A DNA stretch of 64,000 nt from NCBI RefSeq assembly GCF_900142105.1, contig NZ_FQZS01000006.1, positions 1-64,000 on the forward strand, written 5' to 3'. Shown here in pieces: positions 9,697 through 18,099 of this stretch. This DNA is from Lutispora thermophila DSM 19022. GTDB lineage: Bacteria; Bacillota; Clostridia; Lutisporales; Lutisporaceae. The stretch's first letter is position 1. Every line of letters starts with the position of its first letter. The translations under genes were made by a program, and so were the position numbers. The notes below the pieces were generated by a model. That model saw only the letters and a list, made by a program, of their open reading frames with translations, was not told the origin of the DNA and did not search any database.

Positions 9697-10179
9697 TTGT
9701 CATTAGAGCTTATGAGTGCATTTTTACCCTCGATTCCAAAACAAGCTGTTGATGAAATAGAAAAATGCAATGGTTTTACTTCTAGGTTTGGGTTAACTTT
9801 ATCTCGGCAGGATGTTATTGAACTAGTTGAAACAAGAAACTTGTCACTTAAGAAATATGGGCGTATTGAATTTGGCGGCGGTATAATTGATAAAATAATC
9901 AGGGAGTTTTGCGATTCTCCTTATATTTCTATGCACAACTATGTAGAAACACTCCATGAGTTAATTGAGATTTTTTATTTTTATAAAAATGAAACTCTTG
10001 ATTTAATAAGTGATGATGAACTCATTAAATTTATGAAAAGCTCCTTTGATGGGAAATGCCAAGGGTCGATAGAATTGTTGTCAGAAAGAGAGCTTGATAA
10101 AATGGCTCATAACTTGCGATATGCACCTGATTGCTCAGGTGATAATGAAGGGGAAGATGATGAAGATTGCGAATATTGA
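9697..10179 (+). CDS. DUF6323 family protein
   Basis: 160 aa, soluble, acidic C-terminal tail. The TTG start is set by GGAGGC seven bases upstream. The sequence fits the clostridial DUF6323 family, which has no known function and is usually encoded directly before a DUF6179 gene, as here. It contains no catalytic motif that I recognise. The family assignment is from memory of the N-terminal pattern and gene order. Confidence 0.7.
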   Translation: MSLELMSAFLPSIPKQAVDEIEKCNGFTSRFGLTLSRQDVIELVETRNLSLKKYGRIEFGGGIIDKIIREFCDSPYISMHNYVETLHELIEIFYFYKNETLDLISDDELIKFMKSSFDGKCQGSIELLSERELDKMAHNLRYAPDCSGDNEGEDDEDCEY

Positions 10180-11416
10180 AAAGAGACTCATCATTGACAG
10201 CCATAATTTGAGCGGCCAATTCTATTTTAACTCTATTCTGCAAGAGGCGTATGCCAATGGTCTTTTAAATGAGTATGATATAGAAAATATGCAACTGCAA
10301 TGTATTAGTCTCCTGGCAAATAAATGTGAGAGATACAATATGGGTGTAAGCAGTTCTATAAGAATTGAGATTGCTGAAAGAATTATGAAATCCAATCTTT
10401 ATACAATAGGATTATACTTAAAGACATTGCCCGACCCGGACTATGCTGTATATGAGCTAAAAACAGTAAAGATTTATGAGCTATATGAGAGGGGCAGGAA
10501 ATTAATCGATAGTAGATTTAATACAGCTAAGATTATATATCATATGGTTCAAAAGAATAAGCTGGATACACCGAATCATTCTTACGTTTCCACACTTGGT
10601 GAAGAAGGTATTGGGACTTTCTTTAATACCTACGATTTAGAATATGATGCTCATGATATTCCTGCTTCTATTGATTATCAACTTTGTAATCCTGTTGATG
10701 ATTTGATAGGAATAGAATTTATCCATAAATACCTTGAGAATTTATATCTTGAGAATGAGTTTTGCATGAATTTTTCACCCAAAAACATTCATCGGCTACT
10801 TTATGGGTATGATAGAAGGTATGAGGACTTATTGATAAATGTGTTTGAACAAGTATTGACGGTATCTTTAGGATGTGCTCTTGCTGGTGGAAGCATTAGA
10901 GAGTTAAAAATTTCTCAGGAAGATATTCAATGTATATATGAAAAATTACAAGGATATGATAAACAAGGTCTTATGCTAAGCATCCAAAAGGCTATAAAGA
11001 ACATATACGAAGAGTTGGATATAAGAGACACTTCACTTAAAAAATATATTGAGAGAAGCTTGCCCAAAATTGCATCTAATATTGAAATTGGACTAAAGCT
11101 GAATACCCTGAATAAAGTGTTCATAAACTCGGTTAATCCAGATTTAGAATCTAAAATCCATTTTGAATCCGGTGTTAAAATGGATGATGAAGAATATAGA
11201 AAATTAGAGGAATACATTTCCTTGTTTAACACTCTGGAAGATATTGAGATAGCAGTAATGATTAGGAGACATCCTTTTTACTCGGATATTCAAGCTGTGG
11301 ATATATCAGAAAAAGAACATAAGATACGATTATATCTCAAGAGGTATATTAGCGAGCTACCTGATAAAAGACGGGAGCAAATTATTCAGATTGAAAAGAA
11401 TCTTATGGAAGATTGA
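10157..11416 (+). CDS. DUF6179 domain-containing protein
   Basis: About 420 aa, largely helical, with no membrane segments or signal peptide and no known catalytic motif. The start is the ATG at 10157 (or 10160, the next codon), preceded by GAAGGGGA, inside the last codons of the DUF6323 gene, so translation is coupled. The pair DUF6323-DUF6179 recurs in Clostridia; function is unknown. Coupling and a constant order suggest the two proteins act together. Confidence 0.7.
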   Translation: MMKIANIEKRLIIDSHNLSGQFYFNSILQEAYANGLLNEYDIENMQLQCISLLANKCERYNMGVSSSIRIEIAERIMKSNLYTIGLYLKTLPDPDYAVYELKTVKIYELYERGRKLIDSRFNTAKIIYHMVQKNKLDTPNHSYVSTLGEEGIGTFFNTYDLEYDAHDIPASIDYQLCNPVDDLIGIEFIHKYLENLYLENEFCMNFSPKNIHRLLYGYDRRYEDLLINVFEQVLTVSLGCALAGGSIRELKISQEDIQCIYEKLQGYDKQGLMLSIQKAIKNIYEELDIRDTSLKKYIERSLPKIASNIEIGLKLNTLNKVFINSVNPDLESKIHFESGVKMDDEEYRKLEEYISLFNTLEDIEIAVMIRRHPFYSDIQAVDISEKEHKIRLYLKRYISELPDKRREQIIQIEKNLMED

Positions 11417-11631
11417 TATGTGTAATGTTTAAATAATTAATATATCATGGTTTATAACTATTTTATTTTAATAATATATTTTCTTGTAAACTGCAAAATG
11501 TTAAAATATAAACAGAGTGTTTTACATGAAATATGTAGCAATATGTATGATGATGAAGCGGTTATATCATAGAAAAACTGAATAAATAGTAATATAAAAA
11601 ATATTTTAAACATAGACGGGAGGAAAATAAA

Positions 11632-12024
11632 ATGCAGGAAGTATATGAGTTTTTAAAGAAATGTGGTACATATTATTTGGCCACAGTAGAAGGAGATCAG
11701 CCCAGAGTTAGGCCTTTCGGTACAGTGGATATTTTTGAAGGTAAACTTTATATCCAGACAGGAAAGGTAAAAGACGTGTCTAAACAGCTTCAGACAAATC
11801 CAAAGGCAGAGATTTGCGCTTGTGCTGATGGAAAGTGGCTTAGAGTTGCAGGTAAGCTTATAAGGGATGACAGAGTAGAGGCTAAAAAGCATATGCTTGA
11901 TAATTATCCGGAGCTTAAATCTATGTATTCAGCGGAAGATGATAATACAGAAGTTCTCTATTTTGAGGATGCTACAGCTACCTTCTATTCATTTACTGAA
12001 GAGCCAAAGGTAATCAAATTTTAG
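11632..12024 (+). CDS. Pyridoxamine 5'-phosphate oxidase-like flavin-binding protein
   Basis: 130 aa, a single split-barrel domain of the PNPOx-like superfamily. The pattern YYLATVEGDQPRVRPFG followed by the IQTGKVKDVSKQL strand-helix is typical of small FMN or F420-type reductases in Clostridia. True PNPOx enzymes are longer, so vitamin B6 synthesis is unlikely; a flavin-dependent reductase role (as for Nim proteins) is possible. GGGAGGAAAATAAA precedes the ATG. A partial copy of its upstream region and first codons lies at 13.56-13.69 kb. Confidence 0.85.
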   Translation: MQEVYEFLKKCGTYYLATVEGDQPRVRPFGTVDIFEGKLYIQTGKVKDVSKQLQTNPKAEICACADGKWLRVAGKLIRDDRVEAKKHMLDNYPELKSMYSAEDDNTEVLYFEDATATFYSFTEEPKVIKF

Positions 12025-12244
12025 TAATGATGGTTAGATGCTGTAACCTACATTTATGTCATTATCTTGATTTCCTTGTGTGTAGCACTGAAAGCAATAA
12101 ATTATAGCATGGTTACTGGGAAGGCATAATATAAGCCTTCTTTATGTTTTTGGATTTAAGTCGGAATAGTTTGAAATTTAGTGTTTATTAGTAGTTACTA
12201 ATTAGGGATTATTTTTATTGGCAAGGTTAAGGAGGGAATATTGT

Positions 12245-13504
12245 TTGAAAAGACAAATGATTATCTTCGATTTGGATGGTACATTATATCGAACTCACGA
12301 AACTGCTTTGCCACCGCTGTATGCATTGTGTGAAGAATACGGAATTAAGCTGTCAAAAGAGGACGAGGCTCTTTTACTGTGTACAACTACAGAAGCATTT
12401 CTGGAGAAAGTTGCACCTGATATGCCCGAAGAGGAAAAGCTCAAGTTTCAGCAAGAAATAAAGTGGCGAGAGATTGAAGAAGTCAAAAAGAATGGATGTT
12501 TATTTGACGGAGCTAAAGAAATGCTATCAAAACTTAAAGCGGAAGGCTTTTTGCTTGCTGTTTGTGGAATGGGCAGCAAAGAATATATTGATGCTGTGGT
12601 GGACAAATGTGAGATAAGACATTATTTTGATGTTATTTTGAGCAGGATAGACGGCAAAACAAAAGGGCAGGTATTGAAGGATTTTTTGGTTACTCAACAG
12701 CTTTCTACTGAAAATTGCATAATGATTGGTGATAGTGCAACTGATTTTGCAGCAGCACAAGAAAATGACATGCCGTTTATCGGTGTTAGCTATGGGTATG
12801 GCAGCGATAAAATTAAAGACATGGCAGTTATGATTGATAATGTTGAGAAAATCGGAACGGAAATATATAAAACCTTTATCTATTCAAAAATAGAAAAAGA
12901 AGTTGCAAATCTAAAAAAACCGATAGTATTGGGCGTAAACGGTGTTGACACATCAGGAAAGACGGTTTTTGCCGAGGCTTTGAGCATATATTTGCAACAC
13001 AGAGGTTATCAGACACAATTGATGCATATGGATGATTTCCACAATCCGAAAGAAATGCGATATAAGGATACTTCACCTCAGGGATATATTAATTATGCGT
13101 TTGATTTGAATAAGTTAGAATCTATAATTACTGAAATAAAAGGAAATGATGTCGATAAAGATTTTCATGTTTTAGATTTTGATTTGGATACATATACAAA
13201 AAAGTTACATATAAAAACCACGCGAAATACAATTATTATTTTAGAAGGAGTATTGTTATATCGTCCTCCAATCAGCAACCTGATTGACTATAAAATTTTT
13301 CTGGATATAAGTTTTGACGAAGTTCTAAATAGGGCAAACATACGAGATGTACCTAAATACGGAGTTGAATTTCTGGACAAGTACAAAGAACGCTATATCC
13401 CAGCACAAAAATTATATTTGCAAAAATACAACCCCAAAAAGCTTTGTGATATGGTTATTGATAATAATGACTATAATAAGCCATTTATTTGCGTTCCGGA
13501 ATAG
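12245..13504 (+). CDS. HAD hydrolase fused to a uridine kinase-like domain
   Basis: 419 aa with two domains. Residues 1 to about 215 are a HAD phosphatase (D9-L-D11-G-T motif, later GDSATDF). Residues from about 225 are a P-loop kinase of the uridine kinase/phosphoribulokinase type (GVNGVDTSGKT Walker A, LMHMDDFHNP, and ILEGVLLYRPP as in nucleoside kinases). The TTG at 12245 is taken as start because AAGGAGGG lies 8 bases upstream; the upstream TTG at 12218 precedes that site. The fusion could couple phosphorylation and dephosphorylation of a nucleoside or sugar, but the substrate is not visible. Confidence 0.82.
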   Translation: MKRQMIIFDLDGTLYRTHETALPPLYALCEEYGIKLSKEDEALLLCTTTEAFLEKVAPDMPEEEKLKFQQEIKWREIEEVKKNGCLFDGAKEMLSKLKAEGFLLAVCGMGSKEYIDAVVDKCEIRHYFDVILSRIDGKTKGQVLKDFLVTQQLSTENCIMIGDSATDFAAAQENDMPFIGVSYGYGSDKIKDMAVMIDNVEKIGTEIYKTFIYSKIEKEVANLKKPIVLGVNGVDTSGKTVFAEALSIYLQHRGYQTQLMHMDDFHNPKEMRYKDTSPQGYINYAFDLNKLESIITEIKGNDVDKDFHVLDFDLDTYTKKLHIKTTRNTIIILEGVLLYRPPISNLIDYKIFLDISFDEVLNRANIRDVPKYGVEFLDKYKERYIPAQKLYLQKYNPKKLCDMVIDNNDYNKPFICVPE

Positions 13505-13554
13505 GCAAAGTAATTAGAGAATAATCACAGCAATTATGTTTAATCTCTCATGAT

Positions 13555-13891
13555 GTATCTTTTTCTTAACTGCAAAATTGTTAAAATAGAACCAAAGAAG
13601 TCAATATGTAAAAAATAATATTATGATAATAAGAAGATATGATTTTATATTCTCAATTTGGTACATATTATTTGGCCACAGTATGAGGGGATCAGCTTTG
13701 GAAAGCTATGATTTTTCGGAAAAGACTATAATACTGTTCGTTACTTCCGAAGGAAGCGGCTTTGGCAAAACTGTGGAGAAGCTGAAAAAAGTGTTTCAAC
13801 AGACGTAGAAATTAAGGAAGACAGGATTTTAAACGGCAAGCCGTCTAAGGAGGAACTTGTTGAATGGATCGATGGCATTGGTCTGTTGTAA
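13555..13891 (+). pseudogene. Chimeric remnant: copy of PNPOx-like 5' region joined to a flavodoxin fragment
   Basis: The stretch AACTGCAAAA(T)TGTTAAAATA near 13570 resembles the region upstream of the PNPOx-like gene (11490), and 13659-13683 is identical over 25 bases to 11664-11688 of that gene. Right after this the reading frame turns into a flavodoxin C-terminal region (SYDFSEKTIILFVTSEGSGFG), then a frame change, then EIKEDRILNGKPSKEELVEW and a stop at 13891. Two different genes have been fused and decayed. Confidence 0.7.
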
Positions 13892-13919
13892 GATTTGATA
13901 ACACATACTCTTGCTTCAC

Positions 13920-14015
13920 ATGGCATTAATTATTTTAGAGATTCCTCATTCTAATGAAGAACCTAGGCAACATCTTCAAAGTGGCAAGTTTAAACATGTT
14001 ATAAATGTGTGCTAA
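13920..14015 (+). pseudogene. C-terminal fragment of an unidentified protein
   Basis: A 31-codon open stretch ending HLQSGKFKHVINVC. It resembles the last residues of zinc-type dehydrogenases or other oxidoreductases, but the match is too short to name. It has no ribosome site and no upstream domain, so it is treated as debris in this decayed interval. Confidence 0.3.
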
Positions 14016-14057
14016 AGAAAGAAGAAATAATATTAAAGTAAAATAGAGGCCCTATTG

Positions 14058-14093
14058 AGTCAGTACTGAGTATAATTATACTCAGTACTGACT
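14058..14093. promoter_or_regulatory. Perfect 36-bp palindrome, operator of the dead PadR gene
   Basis: Eighteen bases on each side of 14075/14076 are exactly complementary; each half contains CAGTACTG, itself palindromic. It ends 28 bases before the PadR start. PadR regulators commonly repress their own promoters from such sites. The palindrome has remained perfect although the regulator gene is broken. Confidence 0.75.
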
Positions 14094-14121
14094 AATTTGT
14101 TATATAGCAAGGTTAGTTTAG

Positions 14122-14555
14122 ATGATACCATTTTATATTCTTGGATTACTTCAAAGATTTGGTCCAAAACATGGTTATCAGATTAAAAAATAATAACAAA
14201 ACAGCTTGCTGACTTTACGCAAATTAAACTTCCTACCATTTATTACCATCTTAATAAGATGGCAGCAGATGGTTTACTGAATGCAACCAATGAAAAGCCA
14301 GGCAGCAGGCCGGAAAAAACCATTTACTAAATAACAGATAAAGGAATAATGGCATTTAAAAACATGATTGGGGAACTGCTTAAGTTCGAGTATAAACCAA
14401 CATTTTCTTCTGATGCTGTATTTTCAAACTTGTGGTTTGTGATAAGAGAACTAATATAACAATTAAAAGTTATCTAGAATGATTTTAAATTATTTCAAGG
14501 TGAAATGGATGGTATGATAAGTATGGCAGAGCAGAATGCAGCAGTTAACTTTTAA
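14122..14555 (+). pseudogene. PadR-family regulator, frameshifted
   Basis: Starts MIPFYILGLLQRFGPKHGYQIKK, then a one-base loss in an A-run breaks the frame. In the next frame the wing continues (QLADFTQIKLPTIYYHLNKM, then NEKPGSRPEKTIY), meets a stop, and resumes with ITDKGIMAFKNM. A C-terminal helix (FQGEMDGMISMAEQN) is readable to 14555. A working PadR protein cannot be made. It is convergent with the membrane protein gene that follows. Confidence 0.85.
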
Positions 14556-14562
14556 TTGTTAT

Positions 14563-15120
14563 CTATAGGTTATGTTTTTTTAAAACATAACCTATTCCGC
14601 ATATACAGATTATCAAGCCAAGTAGTGCAGGTTTCAAAATGGACATGCCTGCTTTACCGCTAAATGCAATACTCCATATAATTTTTAAAACAGCCGCTCC
14701 TATGATAACACCTAGAAGCCATTTCCAGTTTCTTTTCCATGCTGATGCAAGAAGCATGAAGAAAAATAAGGGAACTGCAAGACTCATTATTATCTTAGGA
14801 GTAGTCCAAGCACCTTTAAGGTAATCCATTTCAAAAGTTAAGAATTCTATAACATGAGGATTGCTTGTAGCTGGAACAGGAAACCAGAACATGCTTGTAA
14901 ATAGGGCAAATATCGTAGCAAATATGCCAGAATAACTTCTCTTAAATGCAAACATAACCATTGGTATAATAAATAAAGGTCTAACATACCAGCTTAGTAT
15001 ATTATGATGTCTCGAAAATGCCCAATAAAAAAATTCTTCATTAGTGAGAAACAGTGCAATTAATGCTATGGTTGCAACAGCAAATAATATCCCAAATAAA
15101 AGATCTGTCTTGCGTTTCAT
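14563..15120 (-). CDS. Integral membrane protein of unknown function
   Basis: 185 aa with about six membrane segments and short loops. The ATG at 15120 is chosen because GAAGGAGGT lies seven bases upstream; an upstream in-frame ATG at 15135 lies before that site. It has no domain that I recognise. It converges on the dead PadR gene and might have been its target only if the orientation of the locus was changed, so a link is not supported. Confidence 0.7.
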   Translation of the reverse strand: MKRKTDLLFGILFAVATIALIALFLTNEEFFYWAFSRHHNILSWYVRPLFIIPMVMFAFKRSYSGIFATIFALFTSMFWFPVPATSNPHVIEFLTFEMDYLKGAWTTPKIIMSLAVPLFFFMLLASAWKRNWKWLLGVIIGAAVLKIIWSIAFSGKAGMSILKPALLGLIICICGIGYVLKKHNL

Positions 15121-15587
15121 GGCAACCTCCTTCAAAATCTAACATTATTATTATAGATTTAAATAAATATTATGTCTAAGAATGAGTATACACAATAATT
15201 TACATTTCTCATATATGACCATGTATTAGTGATGATGGAGGTATAAAAAAATTCATGTTCCCAATGGCAAAACTGTGAAGGCCTAGAAGGTGATTCAGAT
15301 GAAAAGACTATTGATGAACAGCCCCATGAACTGGAGAAAAGTGTTTAAATAGTTAGTGACACTATTTATTGATAGAATATCATATATGTGCAAATCTGAC
15401 TATATTAAGGGGCGTATGTATATATAGATTAATTTGTGGTAATATAGGGTATACTTGTTGATAATTTACATATATAATATTTTATAGATGATTACACAAT
15501 AAAAGAGTTGTTGAAAATTAAAAAATGAAACGCATCAATTTCTACTAAAAGTGTAATTATGCAAAAAATAGAAAGGGGTGATCCAAT
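15121..15587. other. Noncoding stretch upstream of the attenuator
   Basis: No gene is seen. Several short open stretches lack ribosome sites and family resemblance. AT-rich sequence at 15440-15490 (TATAAT at about 15474) probably contains the promoter of the leader peptide/GNAT transcript, but I cannot assign a convincing -35. Confidence 0.4.
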
Positions 15588-15626
15588 ATGAAAATGAATC
15601 GCGTAAGGAGGGCCCGCGAAAGTTGA
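15588..15626 (+). CDS. Putative regulatory leader peptide (12 aa)
   Basis: ATG-initiated peptide MKMNRVRRARES with a near-ideal ribosome site (AGAAAGGGGTGATCC, close to the full anti-SD complement). It ends at 15626, one base before the left arm of the hairpin that hides the SD of the next gene. The peptide is basic and contains R-V-R and R-A-R; Arg/Lys-X-Arg/Lys motifs are known to arrest ribosomes carrying macrolides. Its size and place match the leader peptides of erm and cat genes. The role is inferred from layout. Confidence 0.6.
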   Translation: MKMNRVRRARES

Positions 15627-15650
15627 CCCTCCAATAAATAATATTGGAGG
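15607..15650 (+). promoter_or_regulatory. Translational attenuator with alternative hairpins
   Basis: Two mutually exclusive stems are possible. Stem A pairs GGAGGG (15607-15612) with CCCTCC (15627-15632). Stem B pairs CCTCCAAT (15628-15635) with ATTGGAGG (15643-15650), and can gain one more A-T pair; it buries the SD of the GNAT gene, whose TTG start is at 15659. A ribosome paused near the end of the leader would cover part of stem A and the start of stem B and free the SD. Confidence 0.65.
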
Positions 15651-15658
15651 TATTAATT

Positions 15659-16588
15659 TTGCTTAAACTAATTGATATTAATGAGAAAAACTGGTTAGAT
15701 GCCAGAAAATTGTCCGTTGACAGTGACCAGCAAGTATTTCTTGACACTCCAACCGGTATTATGGCTAGAGGCTATGTTTACCGTTTTTCAAATGCCAATG
15801 TCATTGGTATTTCTAATGATAATCAGATTATAGGTATTGCATTGGTAAAAGATTTGAATGAAGAGCCTGCTTGTTACGATTTGCAGCAGTTTATGATCGA
15901 CAGGCGTTTTCAAAACAAAGGCTTTGGTACAGAAGCTTTGAGATTGATTATTTCACGGCTTCAAAATGAAGGTAAATTCAATTGTGTGGAAGCATGTGTT
16001 AGCAAATCTAATGCACCTGCCCTTCATGTATTAAAAAAAATAGGCTTTAAAGATACAGGATATATTGATGATGATTTACCAAATTGTCTAAACCTTATAT
16101 ATCATTTTGAAAAGATTGGGAATGACATAGGCTGTTATTCCGATGTGCTAATATCTGATTTTTTAGATCCTATGTTTCAAAATGCATTTAAACTGTATTT
16201 TTCAGAGTTGGATTTTACCGTAGATGATTGGGACCAGATTTTCAAGGAGATGAATGACGAGGGAGGAAATTTGGCCTTTGTCAGACGGGATGAAAATGAA
16301 GAGATCATTGGATTTATTCAATTCAAGCCAATAGTGTTTACAAGTTGTTTTTTTGAGGAAACCTATGGCTTTATTCGTGAATTTTGGGTGGCACAAAAAT
16401 ACAGAAATAAAAGACATGGTTCTGAATTGCTGGAGCTTGCCGAAAAGTATTTTTATGACCAAGGCATATACAGCACTATATTAACCACAGATACGGCAGA
16501 GCGCTTTTATTTAAAACATGGTTATGTCAAAGTTCCCGGATGCAAGGCAAAGAATGAATATGACGTATATGTAAAAAGATTGAAATAA
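15659..16588 (+). CDS. Two-domain GNAT acetyltransferase under leader-peptide control
   Basis: 309 aa with two tandem GNAT domains. Domain 1 has QQFMIDRRFQNKGFGTEAL (acetyl-CoA loop, about residues 78-96) and domain 2 has EFWVAQKYRNKRHGSELLEL (about 241-260). Translation starts at the TTG at 15659, eight bases after GGAGG; the TTG at 15644 lies inside that site. Tandem GNAT proteins include drug-modifying and peptide-modifying enzymes. The attenuator upstream suggests induction by a translation inhibitor, but nothing in the protein itself names the substrate. Confidence 0.85.
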   Translation: MLKLIDINEKNWLDARKLSVDSDQQVFLDTPTGIMARGYVYRFSNANVIGISNDNQIIGIALVKDLNEEPACYDLQQFMIDRRFQNKGFGTEALRLIISRLQNEGKFNCVEACVSKSNAPALHVLKKIGFKDTGYIDDDLPNCLNLIYHFEKIGNDIGCYSDVLISDFLDPMFQNAFKLYFSELDFTVDDWDQIFKEMNDEGGNLAFVRRDENEEIIGFIQFKPIVFTSCFFEETYGFIREFWVAQKYRNKRHGSELLELAEKYFYDQGIYSTILTTDTAERFYLKHGYVKVPGCKAKNEYDVYVKRLK

Positions 16589-16726
16589 AAAAGTTGAGAG
16601 ATTGTTGATTTTTACCCTTAGGATAGTATTAATACCAATATATAGTCTAGCAAAATTATGATCATGCAAAAAAATGAGATATAAAAAAATAGATAAAAAC
16701 ACGCTTGTTTTATTAAGGAGGTCAAA

Positions 16727-17206
16727 ATGAAAATCTATGCAATTGATAATTTGCCGAAAAATAAAATAGTTGAGTTTTTTGAGTTGCATTGGGGAAGTAC
16801 ACAAATGGTTGTTTCCAGCGGAGTTTATGATTGCAGTGAGTTGGATGGCTTTGCTGTTTTAAATGAAGAGGATGAAATCATCGGTTTGATTACATACATA
16901 ATCAAAGATGATGAATGTGAAATAATTTCCTTAGATAGTATAGAAGAAGGAAAAGGAATTGGTACAACATTGATTAAAGAAGTAGAAAATCTTGCAATTA
17001 AGAAAAGGTGCAGACGCGTTAAACTAATAACAACAAACGATAATTTGCTAGCATTAAAGTTTTATCAAAAACGAGGCTTCGTTCTGTCCAAAATTTTCAA
17101 CAATGCGGTTGAAAAAGCAAGAAAGATAAAGCCACAGATACCATTAATCGGCAATGATGGCATACCAATCAGGGATGAAATAGAACTTATAAAACATTTA
17201 GATTAA
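16727..17206 (+). CDS. GNAT-family N-acetyltransferase
   Basis: 159 aa. The acetyl-CoA segment is seen as LDSIEEGKGIGTTLIKEVENLA (about residues 68-89), followed by the VKLITTNDNLLALKFYQKRGF strand-turn-helix typical of the family. AAGGAGG precedes the ATG. It has its own terminator and lies 138 bases after the two-domain GNAT gene, with no terminator between them, so the two may be cotranscribed. Substrate unknown. Confidence 0.88.
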   Translation: MKIYAIDNLPKNKIVEFFELHWGSTQMVVSSGVYDCSELDGFAVLNEEDEIIGLITYIIKDDECEIISLDSIEEGKGIGTTLIKEVENLAIKKRCRRVKLITTNDNLLALKFYQKRGFVLSKIFNNAVEKARKIKPQIPLIGNDGIPIRDEIELIKHLD

Positions 17207-17220
17207 ATATGGTTTTTATA

Positions 17221-17260
17221 AAAAATAGAGCTTCAAGTTGGAAGTTCTATTTTTTATTTT
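17221..17260 (+). terminator. Intrinsic terminator of the GNAT genes
   Basis: ATAGAGCTTC (17225-17234) pairs with GAAGTTCTAT (17241-17250) with one wobble, extended by flanking A/T pairs, followed by TTTTTTATTTT. Confidence 0.9.
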
Positions 17261-17472
17261 ATTTCTAAAAGATTCATATGAAAGAACAATATATCTAAAA
17301 CATTGTCAAATATTATTATGATATGTATGCAAAATACTGGAAGTATCATGGAATGTAATGTATGATTATATTAAAAACAATTACAAGATATGACAAAATA
17401 GGCAATCAACCTATGGATAGATTAAGCACAGTGACTGCCTATGTCTAATATAAAAGAAAAGGAAGTGTAAGA

Positions 17473-18090
17473 ATGGATGATATTAAAATCAACTCATTGA
17501 TATCCTTTGCTGGCTATAATTGGCGTGTTCTTGACATAAAAGGCAATGCTGCTTTGATTATAACAGAACACATTATAGATCAAAGATCTTATCATGATGC
17601 CTATAAAGATATAACATGGGCTGACTGCGCATTGCGTAAATATCTAAATGGTGATTTTTATAATCGATTTAGCGAAGCCGAAAAATCAAGAATAATCCCA
17701 GTAATGAATAAGAATCTTGACAATCAGTGGTATGGAACGAAAGGTGGAGAAGATACACTTGATAAGGTATTTTTATTAAGCATTGAGGAAGTAGTGTGTA
17801 AATATTTCGGTGATAGCAGCTCTAATCTGTATAATCCAAATAAAAGTCAACGATATTGGTTTCATAAAAAAGATGTAAATAACAGTAAGCGTATAGCCAG
17901 ACTTGAGTCTACGGTAGGGGTATGGTGGTGGTGGCTTCGATCCCCGGGTCGATTTAATGTAAGAGCAGCTTACATACATGGTGATGGCAATGTTGGTATT
18001 CAAGGAAATAATATTTTGAAAGGCAATGCCAGCGATGGAAGATGCACAGGCGGTGTTCGTCCTGCATTGTGGCTTAGGTTGGATATGTAA
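17473..18090 (+). CDS. DUF6273 domain-containing protein
   Basis: 205 aa. The pattern YNWRVLDIKGNAALIITE near the start, CALRKYLNGDFYNRF, VFLLSIEEV, then WWWLRSPG with GGVRPALWLRL at the end is characteristic of DUF6273, a C-type-lectin-like or formylglycine-enzyme-like fold common in gut and soil Clostridia. Here it is stand-alone, with no signal peptide or membrane anchor. GGAAGTG precedes the ATG. The function is unknown; in other proteins the domain is usually fused to anchors or zinc ribbons. Confidence 0.8.
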   Translation: MDDIKINSLISFAGYNWRVLDIKGNAALIITEHIIDQRSYHDAYKDITWADCALRKYLNGDFYNRFSEAEKSRIIPVMNKNLDNQWYGTKGGEDTLDKVFLLSIEEVVCKYFGDSSSNLYNPNKSQRYWFHKKDVNNSKRIARLESTVGVWWWWLRSPGRFNVRAAYIHGDGNVGIQGNNILKGNASDGRCTGGVRPALWLRLDM

Positions 18091-18099
18091 GTCTTAATC

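Noticed and set aside
15240-15350. Possible second flavodoxin remnant (GGCAAAACTGTG shared with 13763)
   Set aside because: Only about 12 bases agree and the translation does not continue as flavodoxin.
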